Source: Ciona intestinalis
Taxonomy: Eukaryota > Chordata > Ascidiacea > Phlebobranchia > Cionidae
Direction of reading: 5' to 3'
Assembly: GCF_000224145.3 (NCBI RefSeq)
Contig: NC_020170.2
Span: forward strand, 4,971,971-5,035,970
Length of the DNA stretch: 64,000 nt
Shown: piece by piece, positions 1-13,352 of the stretch
How the letters are laid out: every line of letters begins with the position of its first letter
Position numbering within the stretch: the first letter of the stretch is position 1
Notes under the pieces: generated by a model
The model's input: the letters and a program-made list of their open reading frames with translations, nothing else
Told to the model about the DNA's origin: nothing
Databases searched by the model: none
Made by a program: the position numbers and the translations under genes

Positions 1-2806
1 AGACATATGACGTCATACGAAAAATCACTCGCCCGTAAGAACAGCCTATGAAATGAAGTGTCGACAGACAAGTATAATGGGCGTATAGATAATTAAAAAT
101 AGTTACTTGATACGGCTGTATTATCTCCATCGGCCGCAGAATACAATAAAAGCCAAATCCAATGGAACAAAATGGCGTTATACATGGCGGTTCACTCTGC
201 ACCACTTCAGCATTACAAAGCTTAAAACTATAGACTGGTAGTTCAGAGGTCTTACTAGCTTGCCTATAAAAGCACGACTGAAGGTCAAGGCGATTTGCAA
301 GGCGTTCCTATGCATTAGGGCTCTTGTACGCCGTCGAAACAGTATCCGCAGCGTGGCGGCTAATTTCATTGCGCTGGATTAAAGCGATATTGACGAGGAA
401 TTGAAAACACGGCGCGAAACTGCGGCAGCCACGCTGTCAGCCTTAATATCGACAAAGTTAGTAATGCGGCGATGCATTATTTATTCGCGATCGAAATTAA
501 TAGCGGAATAATTTATAGAGCGAAGTCCTGAGGACCACATCTGCTCTCTTAGGCGCTACGACTTGGCTGAGCGGCCCTTAAATCTGGAGTCGCTTCGTTT
601 TCTGTCGGAGCCGAGATAATCGCTCCTAAACCCTTGCTGTTTATGTGAGTTCTGAGTCACTGGTTGCTCGGGAAGTCGGCAGACATGCGTCTTGACCACG
701 TTAATACTCTGAGCTCGTAAAATTCGTTCTGTCGAGCTCGCTCATGGGTCAGGCTAAACCTTAAACTGGCAGGTGTTCAAAGTCTACCATGCTGGTTCCG
801 CCATCAAAACGTTCAGCATGGCGATCGAATTACTCTCGCATTTGGGCTCGACCCAAAACCTTAAACTGCTGACCAAACACCCTATAGGGGCCGGTAGTTT
901 AACTAAACGCTAGTCAAATCGAGTTAACGATCCTACACGATCAGCAGTTTCACTTCCTACACAACAGTCGGAAAACAAGGCGCGAACGTAGACTGAAATA
1001 CGATAGCTATAGCGACAGAAGAAATGTCATAACTGGCAGTCAGTACAGCGTGAAGTCGCCATGTGCTTCAGATAAAAGCGAAGTAACAGGAGACGTTAAG
1101 AAGTCTCCTACAAAAGCTTCCACAATCACAACAATGGAGCTCCGATGTGTTTGGTTTGGGACTCGCTTAAGCAACTCCTAATGCTGCGTGATTATTCCAA
1201 ACATCAAACAGGCGCTGGTTTAATCCGCCCGCCGAAATATTACTATTTTCCCTACATCTGGTGCCGACGGTTTTACAGCCGCGTTGGCGCAGGATAAAAC
1301 AGAATTCGACTTAAGCCATGGCCAACTCCAACCACAAACTTTAGGCCAAGGTTACGAAAGATTCATAGGCCAAATCCCAGACACAGACTGTTTTAGTGGG
1401 GCTTCGTATTCGCACCTTCGTGGCTTTGGAATTGTGAGGAAAAGCGACGATCGCTATCGCATCAACACATTGTCACGAACAGGGAATTCATTGATCGTCA
1501 CCCTTCACGTCCAACTGTGTCTAGTAGCAACAACTTAACGAACCGTTTACCATAGAAATCAAGTGGCGCAGGGCAGAGTCGTTTGGGCGGAACGAAATAA
1601 TACGCCAGTCTGCTATCCATGTTAATTACACGTAGGGAAGCAATAGAACTGCGACTTATTAAGTTATTATGTCCTGTTTCTCACGCTAGCGGTTGTACTG
1701 ATTGCTTTATAGTGCAGATGGGACACATAATAGTTCACTCAACGCATACCCAACGGAAAATCATACATTCCATGCTATAAATATGCAAAGGGAGTTGGCC
1801 TATATCTTTAGAACGGTTAAGGCTGTACAGGGTTGGCTGCTAAACTAATATGCGTATTAATTATGCATCGTTTGACGCGAATGAAGGCGCCTTATTCGTA
1901 AACAAGATGCTCACGTCGGGTTTGTCGTTTCAAGCCACTATATTGTTGATCAGTACGAACTGGGAAGCCTGTACAAGCTAGATCGATGGTAACTTATTTA
2001 GTCACTGCTGGTACATGGGCTTACGCCAAGTTTTCGTGTCCAGGACAACGTAGCAGCTAAGTCGCAGTGATCGTATCTAACCGAGCGTGAAAAGCGAATC
2101 TCCAAGGCGACTTTGTATAACCACCGTGAAGTCGGGCACCAATAATTCGTGCAACAGCATTGCTAAAGGGTTTTGGTCGCTGGTTTTAATATATGCGGCG
2201 TAACGCGCTGTAAATAGAAGATTAGTTCAAGATGGGAGGCCGTTTCGTAATTACATTGACCGTGACGAATAGCGCGGCAGTGGCGACCGCAAAAAGGGCT
2301 ATGACAGCCTGAAACACACGATAAACTACCCAGCTTTTCTCTACACTGCGGTTTTCAACGACAATCATATTAATTGCGAAGTCATGTACGGCCGAGTACC
2401 TCTTACTCTTGTTTCCGCCGATTTTCGCCTTATATTCGCGACTTGAGTCTTCGTCTTATGTTGCAGTGAAGACAAGCGACCGACAAACTAAAATCCTTGT
2501 TTATTTTTCAAGGCCCGGTGTATAATGCGTGGAAACGTGGAAATCCGACAATCACAACAAACTGCTCGGCTATAATTACGAAGATTAGCAAACCGAGAGG
2601 GCTGTTTACGAGGCAACGGCCAGAAAACCGGACGCACCGCACGCCCCTCGTGTAAATTTCTAAAGCCACTCACGAAGTATTGATTTTCAACTAACTGGCC
2701 CATTATCGTCATGCAGGGATCGACAGCAAGTTTTATGATGCATGCTTCCTACGTCCCTATGCGGCCAGCCAAATCGGCCAAAAAAGGTAGACCAGTCGAT
2801 ACTTAC
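1..2806. other. No gene recognised; probable intron of the latrophilin-like gene
   Basis: This stretch follows the third coding exon of the minus-strand latrophilin-like gene, so hormone-receptor, GAIN and 7TM exons should lie here or left of the window. I looked on the minus strand for them. Two acceptors open frames of the right phase (near 2309 and 2207), but neither translation resembles an adhesion GPCR and neither has a convincing donor. Open frames such as 178-369 and 1284-1538 have no recognisable composition or splice context. Short exons could still be hidden, because the lectin exon at 2807-2916 is itself far shorter than any notable open frame. Confidence 0.5.
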
Positions 2807-4996
2807 TCAGAGGTACGCACTCCCATGTAGCACTCAGGTATTTCCTAGTTCCAGGACACGGGTCCTCGAAAATCCCTTCACCGACCGTGAGTGTGCACTC
2901 TGTCTTCCCGTTGCACCTTTTGTAAAGAAGAAAAAATATTTATTTTACGTCCAGCGCATAAAACAAAGGCCCGACGCGATGCGCGCTAATGGCGAACGAT
3001 TGAGCGGTCCGAAAACATGGCAGACAATGGCCGTCGTCTGTTAACGGCATTGTGATGTAATGGGTTGACTGGCGGTTCGCTACAATTGGGGCAATTGCAG
3101 GAAATCGAAGATAAATTTGTTTACGTTTGTTATTAAAGGATTAGGGGGGACGCTGACGGTTGAATCTTGAATAATAAAACCATGATCTTTTGTTTGGTTG
3201 TTAGTTCGCGTCAAATTGACCGTGATATGCAAGATTGCCAACCTCTGGATTGAATTGTCACGCCGTGGTAACTTCCTGGCTTAATTAGATGTCTCGCTTT
3301 GAACGGCAAAGAAATTTGGCACCTCGGAAAACCGCATGCCTGGGAACTTTCGCAGCTGAACAGCTTCTTACCTGTTTGCCACGATGGCCAGCACCCCGGG
3401 CAGGTCGCAGTGGGTGTCCATCATGTTCTCGGGTGATGACGCACAAGTTCGGTCGTCCCGGCGACCGTAGCTAGCCATTTGCACGTTGATGACGTCACTT
3501 CCAGGGCACCGCAACGTCATCTCATAATCCTGGCACGCAATTTCGTCGTGGCTTCTTGCTTTTACGGCCACAGTGCTCGGAAGAAAGCCTGAAAAAAAAA
3601 ACAATATGAATTTTGGTCCCCATGAGTTATGCCTCGCTTCAGTTATACCCCTACATAGCCACGCCCGCAAAGCGCGCTTATTGTCCGGTACAGCCATATC
3701 CATGTATTATGGCAGGCTTCAACGTACCGGGTATAACACATTGAAATATTTGCAACAGCCAGGTGAAGTGAAGCATAATACGGAGTCGTACACGGTTGAC
3801 TTCGCCACAAACACAAACAAGCAAATTTCTCGCCGCAAACGAGCTGTGTATTCCTCGCTCGAGGAGACAACTCAGTTTTCTACGACAAAAATTATGTCTC
3901 ACAGAAAAACAATCGTGACAGCATTCTAACCCGACTCCCGACCACCAACGCTATGAATGTTGAACCAAGCTTTGGCCAGTCATACGTAGGATAATACTGG
4001 TCCACAATTCGTAAGTGTATTAGAGATGAATTAGCCGGGTAAGCCACGCTGAAATCCGATTTGAAAATATTTGAGATTCCCAGGTCTGTTCAATGTGCAT
4101 ACAGCATGGTGACGTCACTGGGAATCAGTCACGCGGAACGGGTTTCAAAGTTGACAGTTTTGGCCGCTGCGCCGAGTTGGATCCGATTATTCGACGTTTA
4201 ATCTTCATCGTTGCATTGTTTTGTCTCGCCATGGTGAAAGGGAAATACTGCTGTCGTAGGTTGACTTACAGCGTGGTTTGTCCGGGATAGGCTACACCAT
4301 ATGTCGACTTAACAGTCGGCTGGTAAATCATAATTTTACCCACGCGATTTCCGGGGCTACACAGCGCAAGCACCAATCTATTATTCCATACGTCAGAGGA
4401 AAATTCGACTGCCTGCTTTCGACCTCTTACGTCATTTCCGACCGCAAGGAGTGGAATTTGAATTCCGAAAAATCGATCTCGTTTTTATAACTTTGGCTCG
4501 GTTGCCGGACGAATTCATAACTTTTAAGATTGCATGATTCTCCCAGGAGTGGATGGTCTCAAACCGTCCAAGCGACAAGCTTTGATCGATGGCGATAGCG
4601 TGCAAGCGTCCGTACAAACCGACCGCGAAAAGCAATCACGTTCGCAGTTTGAAATATAATTAGCTGACTTTCGGCCAGCTTAGGAATTCTCAGACCAATA
4701 AAGCGGGTATGGCTGGTAACTAGGAGAGTCATATTAATACTATTTCCATTACCAACCTACGCTGACGCATTGACACTATTGAAATGGATATTGTTTGGGA
4801 GGAAATGGTATTTTAGACTTAATTCGGGCAATAAATTCTTGTCGAGAAACTCTAGATAAGTTACAGCGACGAAAATGACCTCTGACTCACCAATTGCGAG
4901 CAGATGACACATAATTACGATCCAAAATGATAATTTGCCGGGGCAGACGGCGATCGACGCCGCCGAAGTCTTTCGTTTCTCTTCGATGTTATCCAT
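2807..4996 (-). CDS. ADGRL: Latrophilin-type adhesion GPCR, 5' coding exons (signal peptide and lectin domain)
   Basis: Three minus-strand exons join in phase: 4996-4891 (ATG at 4996, ends phase 1 at a GTGAGT donor), 3588-3372 (T-rich tract then CAG, donor GTAAGA) and 2916-2807 (acceptor ACAAAAG, donor GTAAGT). Exon 1 encodes a charged start and a hydrophobic stretch (LSFWIVIMCHLLAI) read as a signal peptide. Exons 2 and 3 encode a complete SUEL/galactose-binding lectin domain: LRCPGSDVI, a YGR-DD motif, then C-N-x-T-x-C and DPCPGTRKYL closing with WEC. These motifs are closest to the latrophilin lectin domain, which in vertebrates binds teneurin and FLRT partners. An in-frame upstream ATG at 5062 is an alternative start with a longer N-region. 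The HormR, GAIN and 7TM parts are not seen, so another lectin-domain protein such as EVA1 is possible but fits less well. Confidence 0.85.
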
Positions 4997-5062
4997 TAAT
5001 GGCTGACCGGCTTCTATCTTCGTGGTATAACAGTTCCCTTCCTTAGCAGAGTCGCTTATCAC

Positions 5063-7990
5063 AGTGATAACTCCGTATATAGTTCAGCACAGGTTCGGTT
5101 TACATAACTTTATTACAAATTAATGTCCAATAATCAGCATATACCTTAAACCTGCTCGTATCTGTAACAATATAAATCTTGATTAACTTAATCCCACAGG
5201 TAACCGATGACAGGCTATCTAACACTGACTGATCACTAGTACACCGGTAATGCTTCCTTAAAACCACTCCTGTCTACCGCTATCTTGGAAACTGTAACGA
5301 CACACGCTGTGCTAACATCTAATGTCACATTAAGCCGTAAAGCGACATAACTTATTTGAGAATTGGTAACAGTAGGTCAGCACGAAAAACAAACCGAGAC
5401 TGAATCGGGAACCCTCGCGCGGCCAGTCGCTGCCTCGATTCTGTGAGAATAAAGAAAGACTCTTTTTTTCTCTCTCTCGACAAGACTACAGTCGGGTCTG
5501 GCGAGTGAATTATTTGTTTGCGGTTTGGGGCTAGTTCGTGCTTCGTCGCTTTAAGGTTCCAATGCCAACTCCAGCAACGAATGCATTATTAATGTTTTAA
5601 CCTACGACCTTTGCGCCTGGGGCATAATAATAGCCATCGTGTAGCATAAACTATAAATATGAACGTTAACATATCCAAAAAGGCAGTAAAACCGAACGTC
5701 AAGGCATATGGACCCTACTTTTATGCTTTTTCCTGTATTTTAATTAGGAAACTTCGCAAATGTATGTGGGAGCACATCACGCCACGGTATGTTATCCCAA
5801 CAAGTCTATAACCTTTACGGCGCCTTGTAAAATACCACACTAATTATTCCAAGGTGGTCTTAATCCCCAACACGTAATGTCTTCTGAGCTTCGAATCCAT
5901 AGAGTAAATATCTGGCCCACTGGCTGTTAATGATTGTCAGCATAGCTACAGTCCATCTTGGCACCGAGAAAGCTAATCTGCTGACCAAACCGACGGCCCC
6001 ACTAGCTTGTTTGGATAGGAAACACATCGGCTTAATAACTCCTACATTGTGTGTTCTACGGGTGGTATAAGGATTGTTACTTTGCGAAATGAAACGGACG
6101 AACACCCAGTTAGGAAAATGTGGAAACGGGGCGGAAATTAATCTCCTTAAGCCAAGAAATGGCAGCACACGAGTTGCGAAGTTCTGCGAAAATCTCGAGC
6201 GAGCTAGAGTGGTAGATTCAGTATCCCAACGCCTGTACGAAGCTGCAATTTATTCCTACACCGCTTCATGAAATATTTACCGGGAAACGAGCGAGGGCGG
6301 GCGATGCAGGTCGTTTTAAAACGAGACGGTGCGACGAGTAAATCCCAGGTGGTCCAGCGGCACATGTCGCATTAGCGATGTCAAAATGCGACGAAAGCTA
6401 CTGCTGTTGTCGCCCGGCGCCCTGAGATGAATTATATTTCGCCACGAAAAAGCAACCTACAACCGGCACGTATTACTTGCTAGTCAGAGCGTAATGAGCT
6501 TAACTAGTTTTTGATTCCCGACGGCGCTTTCAGAACGATCGCTTTTCCCATTAACAGAAATACTGTTCGACCGAATCAACGTCACATACACTGCAGCACA
6601 AGCAGAGCCACATTGTACTAACTATGCCCCAATGCACACACACAACTACCGCATCACCACACATCCTGTCACAAATCAAACCACCATTTTTCTCATAACT
6701 TAAAACAATTGGGATTAATTTCTACTAGCGACGGCCAGTCTGCCACCCATTGCCTCCTGCTGCTTTTCATTGTACAACGCATAATACCTGGGCTGGACTC
6801 CATAAATCCCTATTCAGACTGCAAAGATTGAACACAGTTGGATTTTCACGTTGTTTTCAGCATATGACTAAAACTCTCTTTCATCTTTCCATATCTTAGC
6901 GTTTACCAGCGAAAACATTGATTTGAAAATCTGAAACCTAATTCTGTATAGTCTCCGTTTACAGTAACCGATTCCACTCACTCGAGAATTAGAAACTGAT
7001 TTTCAGACCCTTTTCCAGTCATATAAACAAACAGAGGTACGAAAGTAGGACTTGGTATCTCTCAAGGCATATCTCATTTCACACTTTCTTGGCTATCGGG
7101 ACCAATTCTTATTAGAACATCCCGACAGCAAAGGTTGTTATCTACCAAGTACCTGTGCGAGGTAATTGCTGCTTACTTCGTATCAATTATTCTCGTGCGC
7201 AGCCTACAGGATATATTGGCAGGCAAGAGATTAGATATGAGAACTGGTGAGGCATTCCCAACCCGCATTTCAAGCTTAATCGATTTTCAGACTTGTGACA
7301 CGAGATACTATACACGTTGAACAAAACTTATACACGTATAGCAAAAACACAAACGTACGCCAACACTGTGGAAATGCCCGATTTGCACCCGCATCTATTT
7401 GTTTAACCGGAAGGCGTTATATATTTGCGTTGGGTATGAATATTTATGGGCGCCTGAACTTTTAACGCTATGTTTTGTCAAACAGAAGCTGCTGATCCCC
7501 TTAAACTGGCAGCAACCTAGAGGTATATTACCTTGCGCGTTCGGAAGGATCTGAGCGACCGCATATACATCATAACCTAAAACCGCGATGCACACATACA
7601 TGACTGCTTGATCTTTACGACCAATTATGTGATGGAGAAAAGGCAATGTACCTCTTAAGCAGCGATAATCTATAGCCTGGTCCCGTGTATTTGATCTGCG
7701 TGCATCGTACAAAAACATTGACGTGCCCCAGTTATCCAAAATCCCGACCCCGTACCGCTAAGTTTTGGAATCCAACTTAGAGTTCGCTGAAACAACCCAA
7801 TGCGGTTTCACCGGTTCCCTAATCTCGTAGATACAAATCCTATTACGTGCTTAATAATCCTTCGAATCCGAAGGAACTCGTTTCGAGCAGTAAGTGCACC
7901 GTCGCGACTTTCTTTATTAGGTTTGGTAATGGAAGTTTTTCGGTAATTTGCGTATACCGCCCCATGCGCTGCCGCAAAACACATAGTTTG
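5063..7990. other. Intergenic, no gene or repeat recognised
   Basis: Upstream of the latrophilin-like start on its own strand, so this should include its promoter and any 5' UTR exons. The sequence is CpG-retaining and of low repetitiveness. Open frames on either strand (for example 5860-6168 and 7395-7739) show no family motif and no splice-compatible partner. I see no convincing core promoter. Confidence 0.4.
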
Positions 7991-7996
7991 TTATTG

Positions 7997-8188
7997 TACT
8001 GTGGGGTATATTAGGATACCGTTAGCATCTGAACCCCCTACTTTCAATTCGTGTTTTAAACAATTACCAACGCTCTTTCAGAATCGTGGAGATACGGTTT
8101 AATATTTCTTTGAATACTCTTTGTTTACTACCAAATGGTACGAGAAAATAGAATGAAAAATTGTTCCATCTTCCCCCACCCGACTATA
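7997..8188. mobile_element. MITE copy, TATAGTAGGGTGGGG family, diverged left end
   Basis: The left end reads TACTGTGGGGTA and the right end is TCTTCCCCCACCCGACTATA. The interior shares the family blocks: GTGTTTTAAACAATTA, the GAGATACGGTTT region, CTTTGTTTACTACCAAATGG and the GAGAAAATAGAATG stretch. It carries no open reading frame, so it is a non-autonomous element. Confidence 0.85.
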
Positions 8189-11100
8189 CCACTTTATGCG
8201 CAATAAACAAACCCCACATTTTAGGCTTTCTCGAAAACTCTGGATATTTCAAGTTCTATCCGGTTTAGCAAGCCGCGATAACTATACGCCAAGCAAGCGG
8301 TTGAACACCCCCAATTTCGACACCGCGGCGCGAACGAAACATGCCAATTAAGCAGAAAATCGGAAGGAGACGGCCCGGAACTTTGTCTGGTTCACCAACC
8401 GGCCGCAAAGCTTGAACCCCGCAGCCTTGAATGTAAAATTATCGCACCAAAGAATTGATTGCTGTTCACCGCACCCACTTTGCGTTTGACAATCGCCGCA
8501 GAAAGATTAAAAAGCGAAAAATTTTCATTTAATTAAAATCGCACCCGGCGTTTTGCGATTTAAATTAAAAAACGAAATCTTGTAATTCTACTCTGGTTAT
8601 TTCAACTCACAGCTTAATACACGGAATCTCATTTTCACGCTTATAACCGTATATATCGATTCCAGCCGCTCGTTTATCGAAGTTTATACGCCAAGGCATA
8701 AGGTCAAGTTTCATCAAGTCACATTACTTATAGCAAATTTGATCCCAGCTTTTTTTATGCTTAAGCATCAAACATATTATACGGACACTAAAAATGGCTT
8801 AACCTTTTCTACGCTATTTTAAGGTAGATAAAAAATCTTAAATCACTAATCACACGTACGGTAGCAAATTTACAGTTACGCCTTTTGCAAAAATAAACTT
8901 CTGCTAAACATGCATTGTTTATGCCAGGGCTGTCTTATAGAAAAAACTTAAATAAAATGAATCAACTACACACTTGTAGCCTTCAATAACAAATCTGTAT
9001 TTCATTGTAGCACTTGTAACTGTCCCCATTTTTCTAACATGACAATAAAAACATTTTTCAATTTCCACGAAACAAGTGACTAAAACTATATGTAGCTTTT
9101 TACAATAGAATTACTTGCTTTTGTTTAGAATGATTTGCATATAGATTTTTTCCTACCACAGGCGACTGCATATGCTTACTGCTTTTGTTTGCGATCGCTC
9201 TAATACACAATATTATGCTACAACATATTGGCACGCTAAAATAATCCGTCATGTATAGACAACATTGCGTATTCTGCTCATACACACTGTACTATAGCTT
9301 ATAGTAAAATATAATCAATGAAGATCATATTAGAACTTGCCTATTCATACCGTTCAGAATTAATTAGTATGTTTCAACATACGCTTTCTAAACTAGCAGC
9401 AGCAGGCGACATACACTGTGTACTTACTAATCCGTGTTTTGCATTGCTTTTTCCATTCGTAATCTCGGATAATTCAATTCTGTTAATGCATCGATCTAAA
9501 GTAATTAACAGAGTCAAACTTTTGGGCGCCGTCCTTGATTTTGCGCAATACCGCACAAAACTGGTTTTAATCAAGTTTCGTCGTAAAATTACAAGTTTTT
9601 CTCCTGGACACAAATACTCGAAATGTCGCGAAAATTGCCCTGTAATTTCAGGCCCAGTAATCGAGCCCTTTTACATGTAGTTACTTGGCAATTGCCAGCC
9701 CCTTGCTGTAGTTACATGTCGTTTATCCTCGCCCGGTCTATAGTCATATTGGCGGCTCGAAATTATGACGCAGATGATCGGCGCTGTTTCTGAGATAACG
9801 CCGGACACCCGATACTTGAAAACTGCAAGATTCGAATCTCTGCTCGCCGTGAACGCCTAAACAAGCTGTTATCCCGATATCTGGTGATCGAACGAGTCCA
9901 AAATTGAGAAACCTAAGCTGTTATTTTCATAGAGCTGTATCGTTCCTTACACAAAGTCTACTTTCCATAAAATGTCTGCGGTTGAACGAATACCGTAGTT
10001 CGTCCATCACTCTATATACTGTACATAACAAGCAACAGTAAACTCCCATACACTTATTATTTAATGGTTTACCAACTGTTGCTTCAGTCTAAGTAACTGT
10101 ACGACCTCACCGTCTATTTTTCACTTCCACTTTCACGTTACTCGGTGTTAATTGGCCGTACCGTCGCCTTTTTTACCGCCCCGGCCGCCATAAAGAATAT
10201 ATTACAGGTCGTAAAACGGCGTTTACCTGCAGGCGGTGCCTGAGCGTGTAAAGTACCCGACCTCGCTTGTCTGGCCTCGTAAACAATGATATCAACCCAC
10301 CTGAATCGGACTTGAAATTCGCTTATTAATTTTACGCTTCTGTTTTTAGCATGACCGCAGGGGTATATGCACGGTGACGAATGAGGCCAAAAAATGCTCG
10401 AACTTCGCGGATTTATCGTCCAGGCCTACAGACGCTGCTCCGACTTGGGTAAACATAGCAATAAATAGAAAGACGTATTGTTGTAGCTATGCGGAACCCA
10501 CCCCGCTGCGTTTTACGAGCTTGCTTTTATGTCGCATATTCCGTGGGTTTAATATGCGAATATGACGCCACTTATAACGGACATTGAGACGGTTTTTGTT
10601 TTCAAATTTCAACTCATTTCGCTCCCAATGATAAGCAAGTGGTGAAGTGACATTAATGAGAAAGTATTGCTGCCTGCACTGCCTCGGTTGCCAGCTCACC
10701 CAGGCAGGCAAACCACCGAACTAGCTTATTATGTTCCCTAACCCCCACATTTTAAACTCTAATAGGCGCCTTAAGGCTCTGATAAGCGCCCATGTTTTGT
10801 AAGATTCCAGTTGGCTGGTCATGCCCTTATACGCGTGAAATTGTGGGCCGGAGATAGCTTACCTTGCTCTGTGAACAAATCACTCGCTATTGTTACCTAC
10901 AACACAATTCGACCTAGTTCAATCAAAATCTTGTCCTGGAAGCGATTTCGGCGCATAATTCTGCCGTGACTAACCCCCTTAATACCAGGCCCTGTAATCA
11001 AGAAAAGCTCTCTTCCTTAAGTTACTAAGGCGCGAGGTACCTTTGTTTGGCGAACATGCCCAGCGCTGTAAACATCAAAAATCTGTAAATCAACATACTG

Positions 11101-13153
11101 TACCCGCAATTACCGCTTACTAAAACACACCTGCCAGTTCCTCGACCAATGTACAGTGTATGTAATACCGGACACCAAACTGCGAGTTGGTTTTAATTGA
11201 CGGTATGCGGGAGCTGTATGTAGGAGGGGTACGAGGGCCCTTCAGCATAACGAAGTGTTCCTGCGTTGCGAGCAAAGCTGGCAGCTATGAATAACAATCG
11301 TTACAGTATCGTGATCACGAGTGCTTGAATCCAGTTTGAGGACTCTGCCTTCGACCCACCCCTGTGCCCCTACGCGCCAGAAACAGTTGAAGAGTTATCC
11401 AATTATTTCCGACCACGTTGAGAGCCTGCGCGGCATAGTTTGTACATACCGTTGTCGCGATCTTATCAAGGACATTTATTACCTAATAATGGGCGGTCCT
11501 CTTATGTATTGATCGTCGCGGTCGATTATCGCATTTAGCCCATTGTTGCGTCGGCATAGCAACCGTTGCTTATATCAGTGAAGTCAATCCAACAGTCGAA
11601 AGACACCCTTTCAAATATCGGCGTTGTAATTAAATTTACTGGGCCTGGCACTTCCCAGCAACGATAAATAAACGCTAATTAAATACTCCAAGCGAGCTGA
11701 CAGCCGTAATTATAACAACGCTAAAGACAGGCCTGGATTTCAAATAAAATCGTCGGCCAACTATAAACAGAAAAGCCGGGACCTTGACCGGGCACTAACT
11801 TTTGGATCAAAATATTTTCATTCGTCATTTTAATCCTTTCCGCTAATATTTGATGACGTAAGCGTTTGAGCTCTGACGTAAGCAGTGTCAAAGGGAAATC
11901 TAAAAACCAAACAGTTAACTTTCCGTTTACGAAACCATGAGACAGGGCAGATGACGAACTAATTAATTGAACTATGCTCTGATATAAGTTAGCTTACCCA
12001 TAATTTTGCTATGGGTAATCTAAAGGTTGTTGTTATATATTATGTTACTGTTGCGACGTATACAAAATTCCTGTATGAATTCTTTTCATGTTTTACCCCT
12101 TGTTTCTTGTATATGACTCCTATCTTAATGCGGATCAATTTTAATCCCTGGTACGTGTCCCCACTCAAAATGGATTAAGCTTGTGTGTTCGTACAAGTGG
12201 TGGATTATTCATGGCTTCTTTCAAGTGGAAACCACTTTCTGCTGGACCTGGGAGCCAGGAGGATGCTGGCCACCGTGTTTGTTCTGGATTACTAATAACG
12301 ACCGCAAGCGCTGGAATTCTGACCAAAATCATGGCGGGGCGTCTGGTTGGTAGGCAGGTCGTTTTATAAGTACAGTACACCACCCGCTTCGTAAATCGGC
12401 CATGTAAAGACTTGAACGGTTAAATGAAATTTCATGTCTACGCAATTTGTCTGATTATCTTTGCTAGATAAAGGCTTCTGCGAACAACGAACCCCAGACC
12501 TATAGTTCGTGTTGACGATTTCCAGACCTTTGCTGTACGTTTTTAGAGGGACGAACGGTTTAAATTAACCGGCAACGGGCAATTAATTAGTTGGGTTAAC
12601 TGTAATGTGAATACGGAGTTAAGAACATTTTCTCTTTACATGGTTTATAAACAGCGACGGTTACGTCATGGTAAAACCAGACAAGCAAAAACAACTTTCT
12701 GGGAGCTCGTAGAACGCGGGGCCTTTACGAGCGCTGGCGTATTGACTCAATAGAACGAATGACGCATGGGTCGTGTATCTTCGATAGCGATTAATCAAGG
12801 CGGTGCAACGATGCCTGGGCTGACAAGACAGATCGCGTTTTGTCGTCATCAGAAACAAAACCAAGATAAGGAGCCTGGTTTGCCCCCAACATTGCGCAGG
12901 GCCCGATTTTTCAACCGATTGTACTGGGTTGGAACTCGCTTCAAAAGCGAGGTGATACCGCAAATGTGATGGCGGGATTAACTGATCGGCTCAACTAAAC
13001 AAACGACGATTTCCAGAGAAAGAACAAATCGCGCATAAACCTGTTAAAGCTGGCTGATAGGATTTCATTGTTTCCGTTTTCAGACAGTTCATTATTTAAT
13101 GATGTTACATGAAACAACTTGTGTGAAACTCGCATTTTTAGTGATATTGTAAA
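8189..13153. other. Intergenic, nothing recognised
   Basis: About 5 kb with no gene that I can support. Part of it (8.4-9.6 kb) is AT-rich with little CpG, and the remainder is CpG-retaining. The longest frames (9318-9680 plus; 12165-12383 and 12661-12963 minus, each with an open frame opposite) lack splice context and any recognisable motif. Confidence 0.4.
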
Positions 13154-13352
13154 TATAGTGGGGTGGGGGGAGACGGGACACCTTTAGCACATATTATCCA
13201 AATATCCTAATCGTGTTTTAAACAATTAACAACGGTCTATGGGTGTCGTGAAGATGCGGTTTATAATTCTTTGAATGTTCTTTGTTTACTACCAAAGGGG
13301 GCGAGAAAATAGAACGAAAAGTTGTTCTATCTTTCCCCACCCCCCACTATAT
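13154..13352. mobile_element. MITE copy, near full length
   Basis: Starts TATAGTGGGGTGGGG and ends CCCCACCCCCCACTATA, with GACGGGACACCTTTAGCACA and the TTTGTTTACTACCAAAG block between. The ends are near-perfect inverted repeats flanked by TA, consistent with a TA target duplication of Tc1/mariner type. Confidence 0.9.

Noticed and set aside
3573..3929. Plus-strand open frames overlapping the lectin exon
   Set aside because: They run antisense to the latrophilin lectin exon and its T-rich acceptor tract and show no motif.
9318..9680. Open frame of 120 codons, plus strand
   Set aside because: No family resemblance and isolated in intergenic sequence; an open frame also exists on the opposite strand.
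12165..12383. Overlapping open frames on both strands, at first sight vector-like
   Set aside because: The translation does not match lacZ-alpha or other vector frames that I know, and there are no splice sites or repeats around it.
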